This document shows, one piece after another, positions 28,333-38,200 of a stretch of 64,000 bases of DNA. How positions within the stretch are numbered: the stretch's first letter is position 1; every line of letters starts with the position of its first letter. The translations under genes were made by a program, and so were the position numbers. The notes below the pieces were generated by a model. The model worked only from the letters and a program-made list of their open reading frames with translations. It had not been told where the DNA came from and ran no database searches. The DNA lies in NCBI GenBank assembly GCA_944390735.1, contig CALXRL010000012.1:31598-95597 (forward strand). Reading direction: 5' to 3'. The stretch is from an uncultured Victivallales bacterium (GTDB lineage: Bacteria > Verrucomicrobiota > Lentisphaeria > Victivallales > UBA1829).

Positions 28333-29691
28333 TTAAAGCCGGAAATGTTTCTTTTTGACATCCATCCGTTCCAGAATTGTCCGGGCGTCCAGATGGAAAA
28401 ACTTATAATCCTCCAGCAGCATGGAGAGCATGACGCGCTGCCATTCTGTGAAGATCTGTTTTTCAAAAATTTTACGTTCCCCTTTTCCGGGGAAGAAGCC
28501 GCTGTTCTGATTGCGGCGGTTCCAGAAATGTTCCGTCGGGAGGATGTCGCGGTTGGCGGAGATCTGACCGGTGATGCTGCAGAACTCCGTCTGGAACTCG
28601 CGGGAGACCATGATTTTCATCAGATTCCAGACCCGGTTGCGCTCCTCCGCCGCGATGTCGTGCCGCAGATAGGCTTTCAGAACCGATTCCGACAGCAGAT
28701 GAAAGCGCGCTCCCGTGCGGTCCCGGTACGGCAGATATTCCAGCGAATCCACCTGCTTGTCCGGACGTTCCGGCAGACCGTTCTGCGCCGTCAGCCAGCT
28801 GCCGACCTTGAAGTTCAGCACCGCTCCGTTGTGAAAAAAGCTGCGGGGATCGTTGACGCGGTCCCGGATCAGCACCGTATCGCGCAGAATCTCCAGAAAG
28901 CGGAATCCTCCCGGTGTGTGGAAGAGCGGTGCATCGCCCTCGTATGTCTCCCCGCAAAACGGACAGAGCATCAGCAGCACCGGCAGAAAATCCTGAAACA
29001 GAAACGATTCCGATTCCCGATAGTCCATGCTGGCCGGTTCGATTCCCAGGGAACGGCATTTCGCAGTGAAGTCGTTCCACCATTCAAAATCGCCGGTCAG
29101 GTCGGAAAGATGGAATCCCGTCCGATCCAGAAGCCTCCGGTTGACGCCGATCTGGTGCGTCGTGAAGGTATACGGCAGACAATCTTCATAGTTGAGCCCG
29201 TCGAGTGTGGAGAGGCCGCCGATCACGTTCCCGTAATCCGGAAACTGCGTCAGCTGCGCCGGCGGCAGATTGTCCTCCTTCAGAAACGCCGAATACACCG
29301 AAAGCGCCGCCTTGTATTCATGCATGCAGCGGCGCTGGTTCTGCCGGTTCCCGAGATCCTCCACCGCCTGAATGTCAAACTCCAGATGCAGAGAGGCGTT
29401 GACCAGATATTTGTTCAGAAGTTTCCGCATTTCGGCAAAGGAGAGCGTCGTCGGATGAATGTTGACCAGCACCTTCAAGCTGCCGCTGCCAGCAATGTAG
29501 GATCCCTGGCCGCGCCGCGTCTCCACAAGTCCCTCTTCCGCCAGTTTGTTGATGATCGAGGAGACCGTCAGATAGCTGATGCCGAACATCTCCATCATTG
29601 TTTTGTACGGCGGCAGTTTGTCCCCCGGCATCAGTTCCCCCTGATTCCGCCGCGAGACAATGTAGTTGCGCACCCGGTCGATATTCTTCAT
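28333..29691 (-). CDS. GntR-type regulator fused to a solute-binding-protein-like domain (cassette C)
   Basis: 452 residues. Residues 1-70 are a GntR winged helix (PGDKLPPYKTMMEMFGI, TVSSIINKLAEEGL, RRGQGSYIAGSG). The remaining ~380 residues lack a LacI-type sensor and look like a type 2 extracellular solute-binding protein: DCLPYTFTTHQIGVNRRLLD, a DFEWWNDFTAKCRSLGIEP segment and a Trp-rich C-terminal lobe. There is no signal peptide or lipobox, so the binding domain would be cytoplasmic and act as the ligand sensor. It heads the cassette C operon and has its own promoter 39 nt upstream. Confidence 0.78.
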   Translation of the reverse strand: MKNIDRVRNYIVSRRNQGELMPGDKLPPYKTMMEMFGISYLTVSSIINKLAEEGLVETRRGQGSYIAGSGSLKVLVNIHPTTLSFAEMRKLLNKYLVNASLHLEFDIQAVEDLGNRQNQRRCMHEYKAALSVYSAFLKEDNLPPAQLTQFPDYGNVIGGLSTLDGLNYEDCLPYTFTTHQIGVNRRLLDRTGFHLSDLTGDFEWWNDFTAKCRSLGIEPASMDYRESESFLFQDFLPVLLMLCPFCGETYEGDAPLFHTPGGFRFLEILRDTVLIRDRVNDPRSFFHNGAVLNFKVGSWLTAQNGLPERPDKQVDSLEYLPYRDRTGARFHLLSESVLKAYLRHDIAAEERNRVWNLMKIMVSREFQTEFCSITGQISANRDILPTEHFWNRRNQNSGFFPGKGERKIFEKQIFTEWQRVMLSMLLEDYKFFHLDARTILERMDVKKKHFRL

Positions 29692-29729
29692 CGGTATGAT
29701 TTCCTATAGTTATTTATATTACGTTTTAA

Positions 29730-29758
29730 ATTATAGCACATTTACTCCCGGAACGCAA
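29730..29758 (-). promoter_or_regulatory. Promoter of cassette C
   Basis: Minus strand TTGCGT (29758-29753) and TATAAT (29735-29730), 17-nt spacer, in an AT-rich island. An imperfect AT-rich dyad covers the -10 box and the leader, possibly an operator. Confidence 0.6.
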
Positions 29759-29859
29759 GAGGGAAAAAAGAAAAAATCAAAGAAAAAACAGAGAAGATAT
29801 CCTTCTTTTTTGCAATATAAATATGTTTTGTATCAATTCGATTTCAGGGAGAGAAAACT

Positions 29860-29902
29860 CTGGAAAAGAAAAAGCGCGGCCCCGTGTGCTGCGGGACCGC
29901 GC
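29860..29902 (-). terminator. Rho-independent terminator of the hydrogenase operon
   Basis: On the minus strand an 11-bp GC-rich stem (29902-29892 with 29884-29874, one G-T pair), 7-nt loop, followed by TTTTTCTTTT, 23 nt after the hydA stop. Confidence 0.85.
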
Positions 29903-29924
29903 CGGAGGGAAGCGGTTCGAGCGC

Positions 29925-31661
29925 TTACTGCTTCCGGTTGACGTAGGTTGTGTGCAGAAGATGATGCGCCAGATGGCTTCCGGGTTCCCCGAGAAACTCC
30001 TCGTAGATTTTCTGAATGGAGGGATTCTTGTGGGATTTCCGGATCGGTTTTCCGGTGTCTTCGCGATAGAGGGCGTCGAGACGCTTTTTGAGGATGGTCA
30101 TATCGCCGTGATGATAGGGCTGTCCGCCGCCGTTGAGACATCCTCCGGGACAGGCCATGATTTCGATGGCCTGGTAATCGGCTTCGCCTCGCTCGATTTT
30201 CTCCAGGAGTTTCCGGGCGTTTCCGAGTCCGGAGCAGACGGCCGCCTTGAGTTTGAGTCCGGCGACTTCGACTTCGGCCTCCTTGATTCCATCGAGTCCC
30301 CGCACCGCCGTGAATTCGATGTTTTCGAGATCCTTTCCGGCGATCCAGTCCGCCGCGGTCCGGAGAGCCGCTTCCAGCACGCCTCCGCTTGCGCCGAAGA
30401 TCACCGCCGCGCCCGTGGATTCGCCGAGCGGGGAGTCATAGTCCTGTTCGTCGAGATCCTGGAAGACGATACCCGCTTCGCGGATCATGTCGGCCAGTTC
30501 GCGGGTGGAGATCACGATATCGACATCGGGGACTCCGTCGTGGGAGAACTCCTCGCGCTTTGCCTCGTATTTCTTCGAGAGGCAAGGCATGACGGAAACC
30601 ACAATCAGATTCTCCGGTTTGACCCCGATCTTTTCCGCATAATAGCTCTTGAGCACCGCTCCCATCATCTGCTGGGGGGATTTTGCCGTCGAGGGCATGT
30701 AGATCAGTTTCGGGAACTGATGCTCCAGGAACTTGACCCATCCCGGACAGCAGCTGGTCAGAATCGGCAGATTTTTGCCGCTCTTGACGCGTTCGATCAG
30801 TTCGGTGGTCTCCTCCATGATGGTGAGGTCCGCGGCGAAATCGGTGTCGAAGACCTTGTCGAATCCGAGCATCCGGAGGGCCGTGACCAGTTTTCCCGTG
30901 CTGATGGAGCCGGGTTCCAGTCCGAACGCTTCGCCGATGGCCACGCGGACCGCGGGAGCGGTCTGCACGACCACCGTTTTGGAGGGATCGTTCAGCGCGC
31001 GCCAGACGTCATACTTGTAATCCATCTCGCTCAGGGCGCCGACGGGGCAGGCCTGCACGCACTGACCGCAGAAGACGCACTCCGTTTCGACCAGCGGATG
31101 GAGTCCCGCGGGCGCCACAACCGTCTGGAATCCGCGTCCGACGGCGGAAAGCACTCCGACCGTCTGAATCGTGTTGCATGCGGTTTCACACCGGCGGCAC
31201 ATGATGCACTTGTCGAGGTCGCGGGCAATCGCGGCGCTGGAGAGGTCCTTGTTGTAGGTGGACTGCTCCCCCTTGTAGAGCAGATGGTGCAGTCCCATCT
31301 CCTGTGCGAGCGCCTGGAGCTGGCAGTTCAGGTTTTTCGGGCAAATCAGACAGTCTTTCGGATGATCCGAGAGCAGCAGATCCAGAATGGTCCTCCGTGC
31401 GTTGATGACGCGCAGCGTATTGGTTTTGACCTCCATGCCCTCCATGACCGGCGTACAGCACGCCGGGGCAAGGTTCGGACGGCCCTTGACCTCCACCACG
31501 CAGACTCGGCAGGAGCCGCATTTGTGTTCCACATGAAAACAGTCCATTTTGAAATGGCAGAGGGTGGGAATGCGGATGTCGAGCTGTTCCGCGGCTTCCA
31601 GAATCGTACTGCCGGATTCCACGGCAACCGGCAGGTCGTTTATCTTCAAATTCACTTTCAT
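29925..31661 (-). CDS. hydA: [FeFe] hydrogenase catalytic subunit (HydA/HndD type)
   Basis: 578 residues. The order is an N-terminal [2Fe-2S] domain (Cys35, Cys48, Cys51, Cys68/69), a His-Cys [4Fe-4S] site (His100, Cys104, Cys107, Cys113), two ferredoxin [4Fe-4S] sites (Cys152-162 and Cys195-205), then the H-cluster domain with TSCCPGW (304/305), MPCLSKKYEA (360) and MACPGGCLNGGGQP (504, 508). All four H-cluster cysteines are intact. With the NuoE- and NuoF-like subunits upstream it should form a soluble NAD(P)-linked, probably electron-bifurcating hydrogenase that vents reductant as H2 during fermentation. A terminator follows directly. Confidence 0.95.
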   Translation of the reverse strand: MKVNLKINDLPVAVESGSTILEAAEQLDIRIPTLCHFKMDCFHVEHKCGSCRVCVVEVKGRPNLAPACCTPVMEGMEVKTNTLRVINARRTILDLLLSDHPKDCLICPKNLNCQLQALAQEMGLHHLLYKGEQSTYNKDLSSAAIARDLDKCIMCRRCETACNTIQTVGVLSAVGRGFQTVVAPAGLHPLVETECVFCGQCVQACPVGALSEMDYKYDVWRALNDPSKTVVVQTAPAVRVAIGEAFGLEPGSISTGKLVTALRMLGFDKVFDTDFAADLTIMEETTELIERVKSGKNLPILTSCCPGWVKFLEHQFPKLIYMPSTAKSPQQMMGAVLKSYYAEKIGVKPENLIVVSVMPCLSKKYEAKREEFSHDGVPDVDIVISTRELADMIREAGIVFQDLDEQDYDSPLGESTGAAVIFGASGGVLEAALRTAADWIAGKDLENIEFTAVRGLDGIKEAEVEVAGLKLKAAVCSGLGNARKLLEKIERGEADYQAIEIMACPGGCLNGGGQPYHHGDMTILKKRLDALYREDTGKPIRKSHKNPSIQKIYEEFLGEPGSHLAHHLLHTTYVNRKQ

Positions 31662-31689
31662 AATACAGAATCTCCTTGGAGTGGGCGGA

Positions 31690-33537
31690 TTAGCGTTTTT
31701 CGATTGCGTGGAACTTGCATGCCATGAAGCAGACGCCGCACTTGATGCAGCGGTTCTGATCGATCAGATGGCGTTCGCGGCGCTCTCCCGTGATGCAGTT
31801 CACCGGGCAGCGCTGGAGGCAGAGTCCGCAGCCGACACAGCGGTCTGTCACTTCGTAATGGATCAGCTTGGTACAGGCGCCCGCCGGACAGCGCGACTCC
31901 TGAACGTGGGCAAGATACTCGTCCTCGAAATTGCTCATGGTGGAGAGAACCGGGTTCGGCGCGGTCTGTCCGAGTCCGCAGAGCGCGGTGTCCTTGATGG
32001 TCGCGGAGAGCATTTTCAGCTTGTTGATGGTATCCATCGTTCCGCGGCCGGAGGTGATCTCCTCCAGCAGCTCGTACATGCGGCGGTTGCCGACGCGGCA
32101 GGGGGTGCACTTGCCGCAGGATTCGTCCAGCGTGAACTCCAGGAAGAATTTGGCGATGTTGACCATGCAGTCGTCTTCATCCATGACGATCATTCCGCCG
32201 GAACCCATCATCGAGCCGATGGCTTTCAGCGCCTCGTAGTCGATCGGGAGATCCAGATTTTTCGCCGTGATGCAGCCTCCGGAGGGTCCGCCCGTCTGAA
32301 CGGCCTTGAACTGGCGGCCGTTTTTGATGCCGTCGCCGATTTCATAGATGATCTTGCGCAGGGTGGTTCCCATCGGGACTTCGGCAAGTCCGACCTTCGA
32401 GATTTTTCCGGCGAGCGCGAACACCTTCGTTCCCGGCGATCCGGGGGTGCCGATGGAGCGGAACCACTCCGCGCCGTTGCGCACGATCGCCGCGATACAG
32501 GCGTAGGTCTCAACGTTGTTGACGATTGTCGGTCTGCCCCAGAGTCCGGAGACCGCGGGGAAGGGCGGTTTGACGGTCGGTTCGCCGCGCTTGCCTTCGA
32601 TCGAGTGGATCAGAGCCGTCTCCTCGCCGCAGACAAACGCGCCTGCGCCGAACTTGATTTCGATGTTGAAGTCGAATCCGCTTCCGAAAATATTCTTTCC
32701 GAGGAATCCGTACTCCTCCGCCTGTTTGATCGCGATTTCCAGGCGTTTGACCGCGAGCGGATATTCCGCGCGGATGTAGATCACGCCTGTCTGCGCACCG
32801 ATTGCGTAGCCGCCGATCGCCATGGCTTCGAGCACGCTGTGCGGATCGCCTTCCAGTACGGCGCGGTCCATGAAGGCGCCCGGATCACCTTCGTCGGCGT
32901 TGCAAATGATGAATTTTTCTCCAGGGGGCTGAGCCGCGGCAAGGGACCATTTGCGTCCGGTGGGGAAGCCGCCGCCTCCGCGGCCGCGCAGTCCGGAGTC
33001 GGAGATCAGTTTGACGACCTCTTCCGGGGACATGGTGGTCAGAACTTTAGCAAGTGCGGCGTAGCCGTCGTTCATCAGATACTCTTCAATCTTTTCCGGA
33101 TTGATGCAGCCGGTGTTCTTGAGCACGATTCGGGCCTGCAGTTCACCGGGCGCGGGCGCTTCGCATTCCGGATAGTACCAGGAGCGTTCCAGAGTGCGGG
33201 TTCCGGGGGCGGCTCCGGCGGTGCCGGCGTTCAGAATCGCGGGAACCTGCTGCGGCGTCACATCGCCGTAGATCAGGCGTTTTCCCGATTCGCGGTCGAC
33301 CAGCATGAGAACCGGTTCCGCGTAGCAGAGGCCCATGCAGCCGACCTCCACGATTTCGATGGCGTTTTCGAGTCTGCGTTCCGCAACCTCCTCCCGGATG
33401 GCCTTGAGCACATCGGCGGTTCCGGCCGCGATGCCGCAGGTTCCCATGGAGACAAGAAGTTTGACGGGCGGGCGCGGCGCATTCTTCAATGTCGCCGCCA
33501 GTTCTTTCAGTTCAGCGGGTGTTTGTATCTTTGTCAT
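31690..33537 (-). CDS. hydB: NuoF-like hydrogenase beta subunit with fused thioredoxin-like N-terminus (HydB/HndC type)
   Basis: 615 residues from ATG 33537. Residues ~20-110 form a thioredoxin-like [2Fe-2S] domain (SMGTCGIAAG ... VGCMGLC), the part that is separate HndB in some organisms. Then comes the NuoF flavoprotein: RGRGGGGFPTGRKW (NAD(H) site), CNADEGDPGAFMDR (FMN site) and ESCGKCTPCR ([4Fe-4S]). Two C-terminal ferredoxin sites (CVGCGLCLQRCPVNC, CIKCGVCFMACKFH) complete it. It transfers electrons between NAD(P)H and the hydrogenase. The open frame upstream to 33648 lacks support and runs into the hydC stop. hydA starts 28 nt downstream. Confidence 0.94.
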   Translation of the reverse strand: MTKIQTPAELKELAATLKNAPRPPVKLLVSMGTCGIAAGTADVLKAIREEVAERRLENAIEIVEVGCMGLCYAEPVLMLVDRESGKRLIYGDVTPQQVPAILNAGTAGAAPGTRTLERSWYYPECEAPAPGELQARIVLKNTGCINPEKIEEYLMNDGYAALAKVLTTMSPEEVVKLISDSGLRGRGGGGFPTGRKWSLAAAQPPGEKFIICNADEGDPGAFMDRAVLEGDPHSVLEAMAIGGYAIGAQTGVIYIRAEYPLAVKRLEIAIKQAEEYGFLGKNIFGSGFDFNIEIKFGAGAFVCGEETALIHSIEGKRGEPTVKPPFPAVSGLWGRPTIVNNVETYACIAAIVRNGAEWFRSIGTPGSPGTKVFALAGKISKVGLAEVPMGTTLRKIIYEIGDGIKNGRQFKAVQTGGPSGGCITAKNLDLPIDYEALKAIGSMMGSGGMIVMDEDDCMVNIAKFFLEFTLDESCGKCTPCRVGNRRMYELLEEITSGRGTMDTINKLKMLSATIKDTALCGLGQTAPNPVLSTMSNFEDEYLAHVQESRCPAGACTKLIHYEVTDRCVGCGLCLQRCPVNCITGERRERHLIDQNRCIKCGVCFMACKFHAIEKR

Positions 33538-33598
33538 GTTGTCTTTTTTCCGGATAATGGTTTGATTGATTTCCTGGGGAAACGCGGGGGGAGGGCGG

Positions 33599-34129
33599 TC
33601 AGTCGGTGCACTCCTTGAGAATTTCGCCGACCTTTTCCGCCGTGACATTGCCGTACACGCGGTCGTTGACCATCACGACGGGCGCCAGACTGCATGCGCC
33701 GACGCAGCGAAGGGAACCGAGAAAGAATTTTCCGTCCCCGGAGGTCTCCCCCTCCTTGATGTTCAAGCGGCGTTTGAACTCCTCCAGAACTTTTCCGGCC
33801 CCTTTGACGAAACAGGCGGTCCCGATGCAGACATTGATTTTGTAGCGTCCCACGGGCTTGTCCGTGAAATAACTGTAAAAGCTGATGACTCCGTAGACTT
33901 CCGCGTGCGAGATCTTCAGCCGTTCGGCAATGTATTTCTGCACGTCTTCCGGCAGATACCCGAAAATGTGCTGCGCCTTGTGGAGAATCTGAATCAGATA
34001 TCCCCGTTTCCGATCCGGAACCTTCTCCAGCGGAATGGTGGAAATGTAGCGCTCCAGTTCATTGTACTTTTCTGCCTGCTCCGGTGTTCTGGTCCGGCAG
34101 GCCGGTTCGTTCGTGCATTGACAGCTCAT
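33599..34129 (-). CDS. hydC: NuoE-like hydrogenase gamma subunit (HydC/HndA type)
   Basis: 176 residues from ATG 34129 (AGGAGG 11 nt upstream). The NuoE-type thioredoxin-fold [2Fe-2S] site is CIGTACFVKGA followed by RCVGACSLAP. An extra Cys-rich start (MSCQCTNEPAC) precedes the usual helical region with HKAQHIFGYLPEDVQ. It pairs with HydB as the entry module of the soluble hydrogenase. First gene of the operon: hydB follows 61 nt on, and a promoter lies 55 nt before the start. Confidence 0.93.
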   Translation of the reverse strand: MSCQCTNEPACRTRTPEQAEKYNELERYISTIPLEKVPDRKRGYLIQILHKAQHIFGYLPEDVQKYIAERLKISHAEVYGVISFYSYFTDKPVGRYKINVCIGTACFVKGAGKVLEEFKRRLNIKEGETSGDGKFFLGSLRCVGACSLAPVVMVNDRVYGNVTAEKVGEILKECTD

Positions 34130-34183
34130 GATGGATGAAACCTCCTGAATGTTGTTTTCCCTTCGATGTCGCCTGTTTTTTTT

Positions 34184-34212
34184 AGAATAAAACGCTTTTT
34201 GTGAAATTGCAA
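34184..34212 (-). promoter_or_regulatory. Promoter of the hydCBA operon
   Basis: Minus strand TTGCAA (34212-34207) and TATTCT (34189-34184), 17-nt spacer, in an AT-rich stretch. The remaining gap 34213-34426 shows no other recognisable feature. Confidence 0.5.
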
Positions 34213-34426
34213 ACAGTAATTCAAGCGAAAACAAAAATTTTTTTTGAAAAAAAAGGAAAAATGAGCAGAAATACCCCCTTTTTCACAACTTCACAGCGAT
34301 AAAAAAATCTTCCCTCTCCCCGTGAAAAATGCACAGCCGTAAGATGCGGTCCGGCTCCTTCCGGATGCTGGAAGACGTCGGCGGAAGCGCGGGATTTTTC
34401 CGATGCCTTCCTGAAAGGAAGACGGC

Positions 34427-34462
34427 GAAAAAAAACGCCCTCCGGAAGAAATCCGGAGAGCG
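34427..34462 (-). terminator. Rho-independent terminator of cassette D
   Basis: On the minus strand a CTCCGGA/TCCGGAG stem (34458-34452 with 34446-34440), extended by three more pairs past one mismatch, 5-nt loop, then eight or more T. It lies 45 nt after the cassette D pseudopilin stop. Confidence 0.85.
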
Positions 34463-34506
34463 GACAGAAGGAGGCAATGAGCACGTTCGGAGCGCTGAAA
34501 TTCCGA

Positions 34507-35280
34507 TTACTCCGCGGAGTAGGGAAGCCAGAGCTTTGTGTGCTGCGCTCCCTGAAGGGCGGTGTAGTGCAGGGAGGCGGTATGTCCATCCAGGTAGGTG
34601 ACGTTGACATACTGTTTTTCCTTGTGGCGGTAGGCGGTGGGGATATCCGGTTCCTCATCCGAATCTCCATAGACCCACCAGTGCTTGGAGGGATCGCGGT
34701 AGTCGCCGCCCGGGGAGGCTCTGCCGAGCGCTTTTTTGGCCACTTCCGTAAAGAGAAAACGGTTGGAGGGGTGCTTGACTTTCGTCATCAGCGTCGCCCT
34801 TGTTTCGCTCCAGGTGCTGGTGCTGTCCGGATTGATGAAATCGGTCGCTCCCCAGTAGGTCATGCCGTAGACGTAGCCCAGGTTTGTGTAGTCTTCAAAC
34901 CCGGCGGCGTCCCGGGGATAGTTCGGGATGTTGCTGCAGAGAAACGATTTTTTATAGAGGGGATAATACGACCATAATGTCTTGGAGCTTCCGGTAAGAC
35001 TTGCGAAGGTCGAGTTCTGGTTCCAGTACTGATTTTCGGTGTTTCCGGTGTCCGGGCGGACAAACGGAATCTGAAGCGGAACATTCCAGTCATTGCTCTG
35101 GGCGCTGTAAAGCGCCATTGAGACTCCAAGCTGTTTCATGGAACTCAGACATTTGATCTGATTTGCGCTTTCCCGGGCCTTTCCCAGGGCGGGAAGAAGC
35201 AGACTGACCAGGATCGCGATCACGGCAATGACCACGAGGAGTTCCACAAGCGTGAAAGAGAAGGATTCTCCTTTTTTCAT
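34507..35280 (-). CDS. Pseudopilin-like protein with prepilin N-terminus (cassette D)
   Basis: 257 residues. Leader MKKGESFS is followed by [16 protein letters not shown]; Ser8 stands before the predicted cut in place of Gly. The C-terminal motif is YLDGHT, with a His 11 rather than 9 residues before it, so the H-X9-DG signature is imperfect. Unlike the other cassettes it follows the hydrolase (15 nt) rather than preceding it. A strong terminator follows, marking the end of the operon. Confidence 0.88.
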   Translation of the reverse strand: MKKGESFSFTLVELLVVIAVIAILVSLLLPALGKARESANQIKCLSSMKQLGVSMALYSAQSNDWNVPLQIPFVRPDTGNTENQYWNQNSTFASLTGSSKTLWSYYPLYKKSFLCSNIPNYPRDAAGFEDYTNLGYVYGMTYWGATDFINPDSTSTWSETRATLMTKVKHPSNRFLFTEVAKKALGRASPGGDYRDPSKHWWVYGDSDEEPDIPTAYRHKEKQYVNVTYLDGHTASLHYTALQGAQHTKLWLPYSAE

Positions 35281-35295
35281 ATTTTTTCTCCTTGT

Positions 35296-38200
35296 TTATT
35301 TTGCTGTCAGTTCAAAATAGAGAGCCGGACCGTTCGGGATGGCGGCGGTGTCCACGTCGATTCCGATGGTTCCGGACGACCGGGTCAGCGGGAGTTCCGC
35401 CAGACGTTTCCCGTCGATTCCGAGCGCATACAGTTTGAATTTTCCGGCGTTCCGATTGGAAAGCGCGGCGCGGAAGCGTCCTGTTTCCAGAAGGATCGGA
35501 GTCCTTCCGTTCTGAATTCTGGTACGGTGTTTCGCATCCTCGAACACCATTCCCGTGTTCAGAGCGTTTGTGGCAAAGACGATCAGAATGTGTTCCGAAT
35601 CGGCGAGAGTCTTTCCGTTTTCGAGCGAGAGAGCGGAGAGATTTCCGCGCACGCCGAGCTCCTTGATCTCGAACTCCTTCAGCTTCGCTGTGGTTCCGGC
35701 CTCGCCGCAGATCCCCTGAAAGCGCGGAGTATTGATGCTCATGAAGTGTTTTTTCGCATTCAGGAAGAGCTCTCCGGTGGAGGTTTCATAAAGGCCCTGT
35801 TTTTCGCTGGAGCGGTTGTTTTCCGGCAGGAACTTTGCCTGTTTCAGATTCTGTATTGCATCATCGAATTGAAAGGTGTTATCGTGAGAGTCTGTCGCCT
35901 GGGTGTATCCGGCGGTTCCCTGGCGGCGGATTATCAGGGAGGAGCCGCCGGCGGCGGGGATCACGGTCTGATTCTTTCCGACGGCTCTCCGGTCTCCGGT
36001 TTCGACGGCGAAGCCGGTGACGAGAGCCAGAAGCGTCTGACCGGAGTGGAGCGCTTCGTTGCTGACTCCGGTGGAATAGATCGCTTCGGGATCCAGCCGG
36101 ACCCGGACAAGTGATTCGGCTGTTTTCACGTCGCCGCGGCGGAAGAGAAAGGCGGTCAGCAGTTCCTGCGACTTCAGAATTACATCATGCTGGAGCTGGA
36201 AGGTCTTGATCGTGTGGACCTCGGGACGGACCGTGATCTGATTGGAGAACGCGGTGAGTCCATCCATGGCCTGAAACGCGGCGTAGGCCCCCATGACGAA
36301 TCCCTGTTCATAGCGGTAGGAGTTCCAGAAGGCGTGGCCGTGCTCCGTGCAGACGAACGGTTTGCCGTAGACGCGGGTGGAGGCAAATCCGCGCAGAATT
36401 TTTCCGGCTCCGGCAATGGACCCTTCCGGATCCATCGCATTGCCGAACGGATGAGCGTGATAGCCGTTCAGCGCGATATAGTCGTTGGCTTCGCGGGCGG
36501 CGATATGCCGCAGTGCCTGGCCCATGTTGAAACTCGCGATCAGTCCCCGGAAGCCGATCTTCCGCAGGGTCTCCCGGTACCAGAGGGCAAGGGCGCTCTC
36601 CTGTTCGCCGATGAAGCGGGAGATATCCTTTCCCTTCCCGGAGGATTCCTGGAGTTCTTCAGGAAGGAAGGCGGGAATCGAATCGAAATCCCGATAGGAG
36701 TCCGCGGCTTTGCCCCACGCTTTTTTCAGGGCGTCGATGGAGGAGTAGCGGCGTTTCAGGAATCGGATCCATTCCGTTTTCGCCTGGGAGAAGTTGCTCC
36801 CGCTGGTGAATGCGAATTCCTGCTCGTTGAAGCTGACCGCGAGCGCCAGCACCGGATCGTCGACAAGACGGGTTTTCGTGTAGGGGTTGACTCGGGTCAG
36901 AAGAGCGCGCATTCCATTTTCCCAGTTTTTCCGGACTTCGGGATTGAAGTAGATATCGAGTTTGAAATTACGCTTGTCGCCCGGCTTGGCCGACCAGCTG
37001 TATCCGTGGGACCAGCCGATCCGCGAGGCCATCGCATCGAAGTTGACGTAAATTCCGTTCTGTTTCAGAGCATGGATAAAACGATCGAACTGATCGAGTG
37101 TTTTGGGATTGAACTGGAAATCTTTGTCCGAGCCCGCCATCAGGACGGCGTCCAGATAGTGGAAGCGGACCATGTTGTATCCCTGCATCCGGAGTTGTTT
37201 TGCGTATTCGGAAATCATCGAATCGGAGACGAATTCGGGTTTTGCCTCGCCGCGTCCGCCGAAGGGGTCCGTGAGGATCGTGGCACAGAGGAAGCGCACC
37301 GGTCTGGAGGGATTCTTTTCAAACGCGAGATGCCCCTCCTTGTTGATAATGACGCGCCCGAGCGTGCCGACCGGCTGTGCCGGAAAATTCCCGGAGAGGT
37401 CGAGAGCGCTTCCGGGAATCACGCCGCCGCGGGTCGGCAGAGGAAGCGGACGCCAGACGTTGTCGGCGCGGATTGTGTGCGTGGTCTGTTTCGGAAAGGA
37501 ATACTCCTGCGGGGAGAGTGTCGCGGCGAGAAGAAGCCAGACGGCGGAATCGTTGGACGCGCGGAAGGTGATTTCCGCCAGTTCCCCCAGCTCCGGATCC
37601 AGTTTGAATTTTGAGCCGTAGACCCCGACGGTTCCTCCGCCGGAATTCTGCCAGAGCGAGGCCGGAAAGGCGTTTTTGAGTCGTGACGGGCTCCACCAGT
37701 CCCCGACGTCCGTTCCGCCCCGGACCGGAATGGTCTGTTTTTTTCCGTTTTTCCCGGCAAGATCAATGAATCCTGCCGTTTTCCGGAATCCATGTCCCCA
37801 GGTCAGCGTATGAAGCAGATAGAGCCAGCGTCCGGACGTTCCGGTATTGGAGAGACCGCATCGGGCGCTTTTGATCCCGTTCGGAAAGCGTCGCGACTGA
37901 AACACCAGCACGGATTTCCCGTTGTTCTCTGCCGGATTCAGAATCCGGAACGGAATGCCTCCGCACTCTTTGCGCTTGAACTGGAAATTTCCGGCATCGT
38001 TATAGGGGCCCTGATCGGACCAGCCGCCTTTGCCGTCGCCGGCGAACGGATCGCGATATCCCATGTTGGCATGCCGCCTGAGATCAAGAACGGCGTCTCC
38101 GACTTCGATTTTCAGATTCCGAAAGCAGATTGTCCCTTGCGCATCCTGAATTCCGAGCGACAGAATGGCGGATTGGAGATCTCCGGGAATATCTTCACGC

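Noticed and set aside
31549..33618. A 689-codon plus-strand frame over the hydrogenase genes
   Set aside because: Antisense to hydB, which has full FMN, NAD and FeS motifs.
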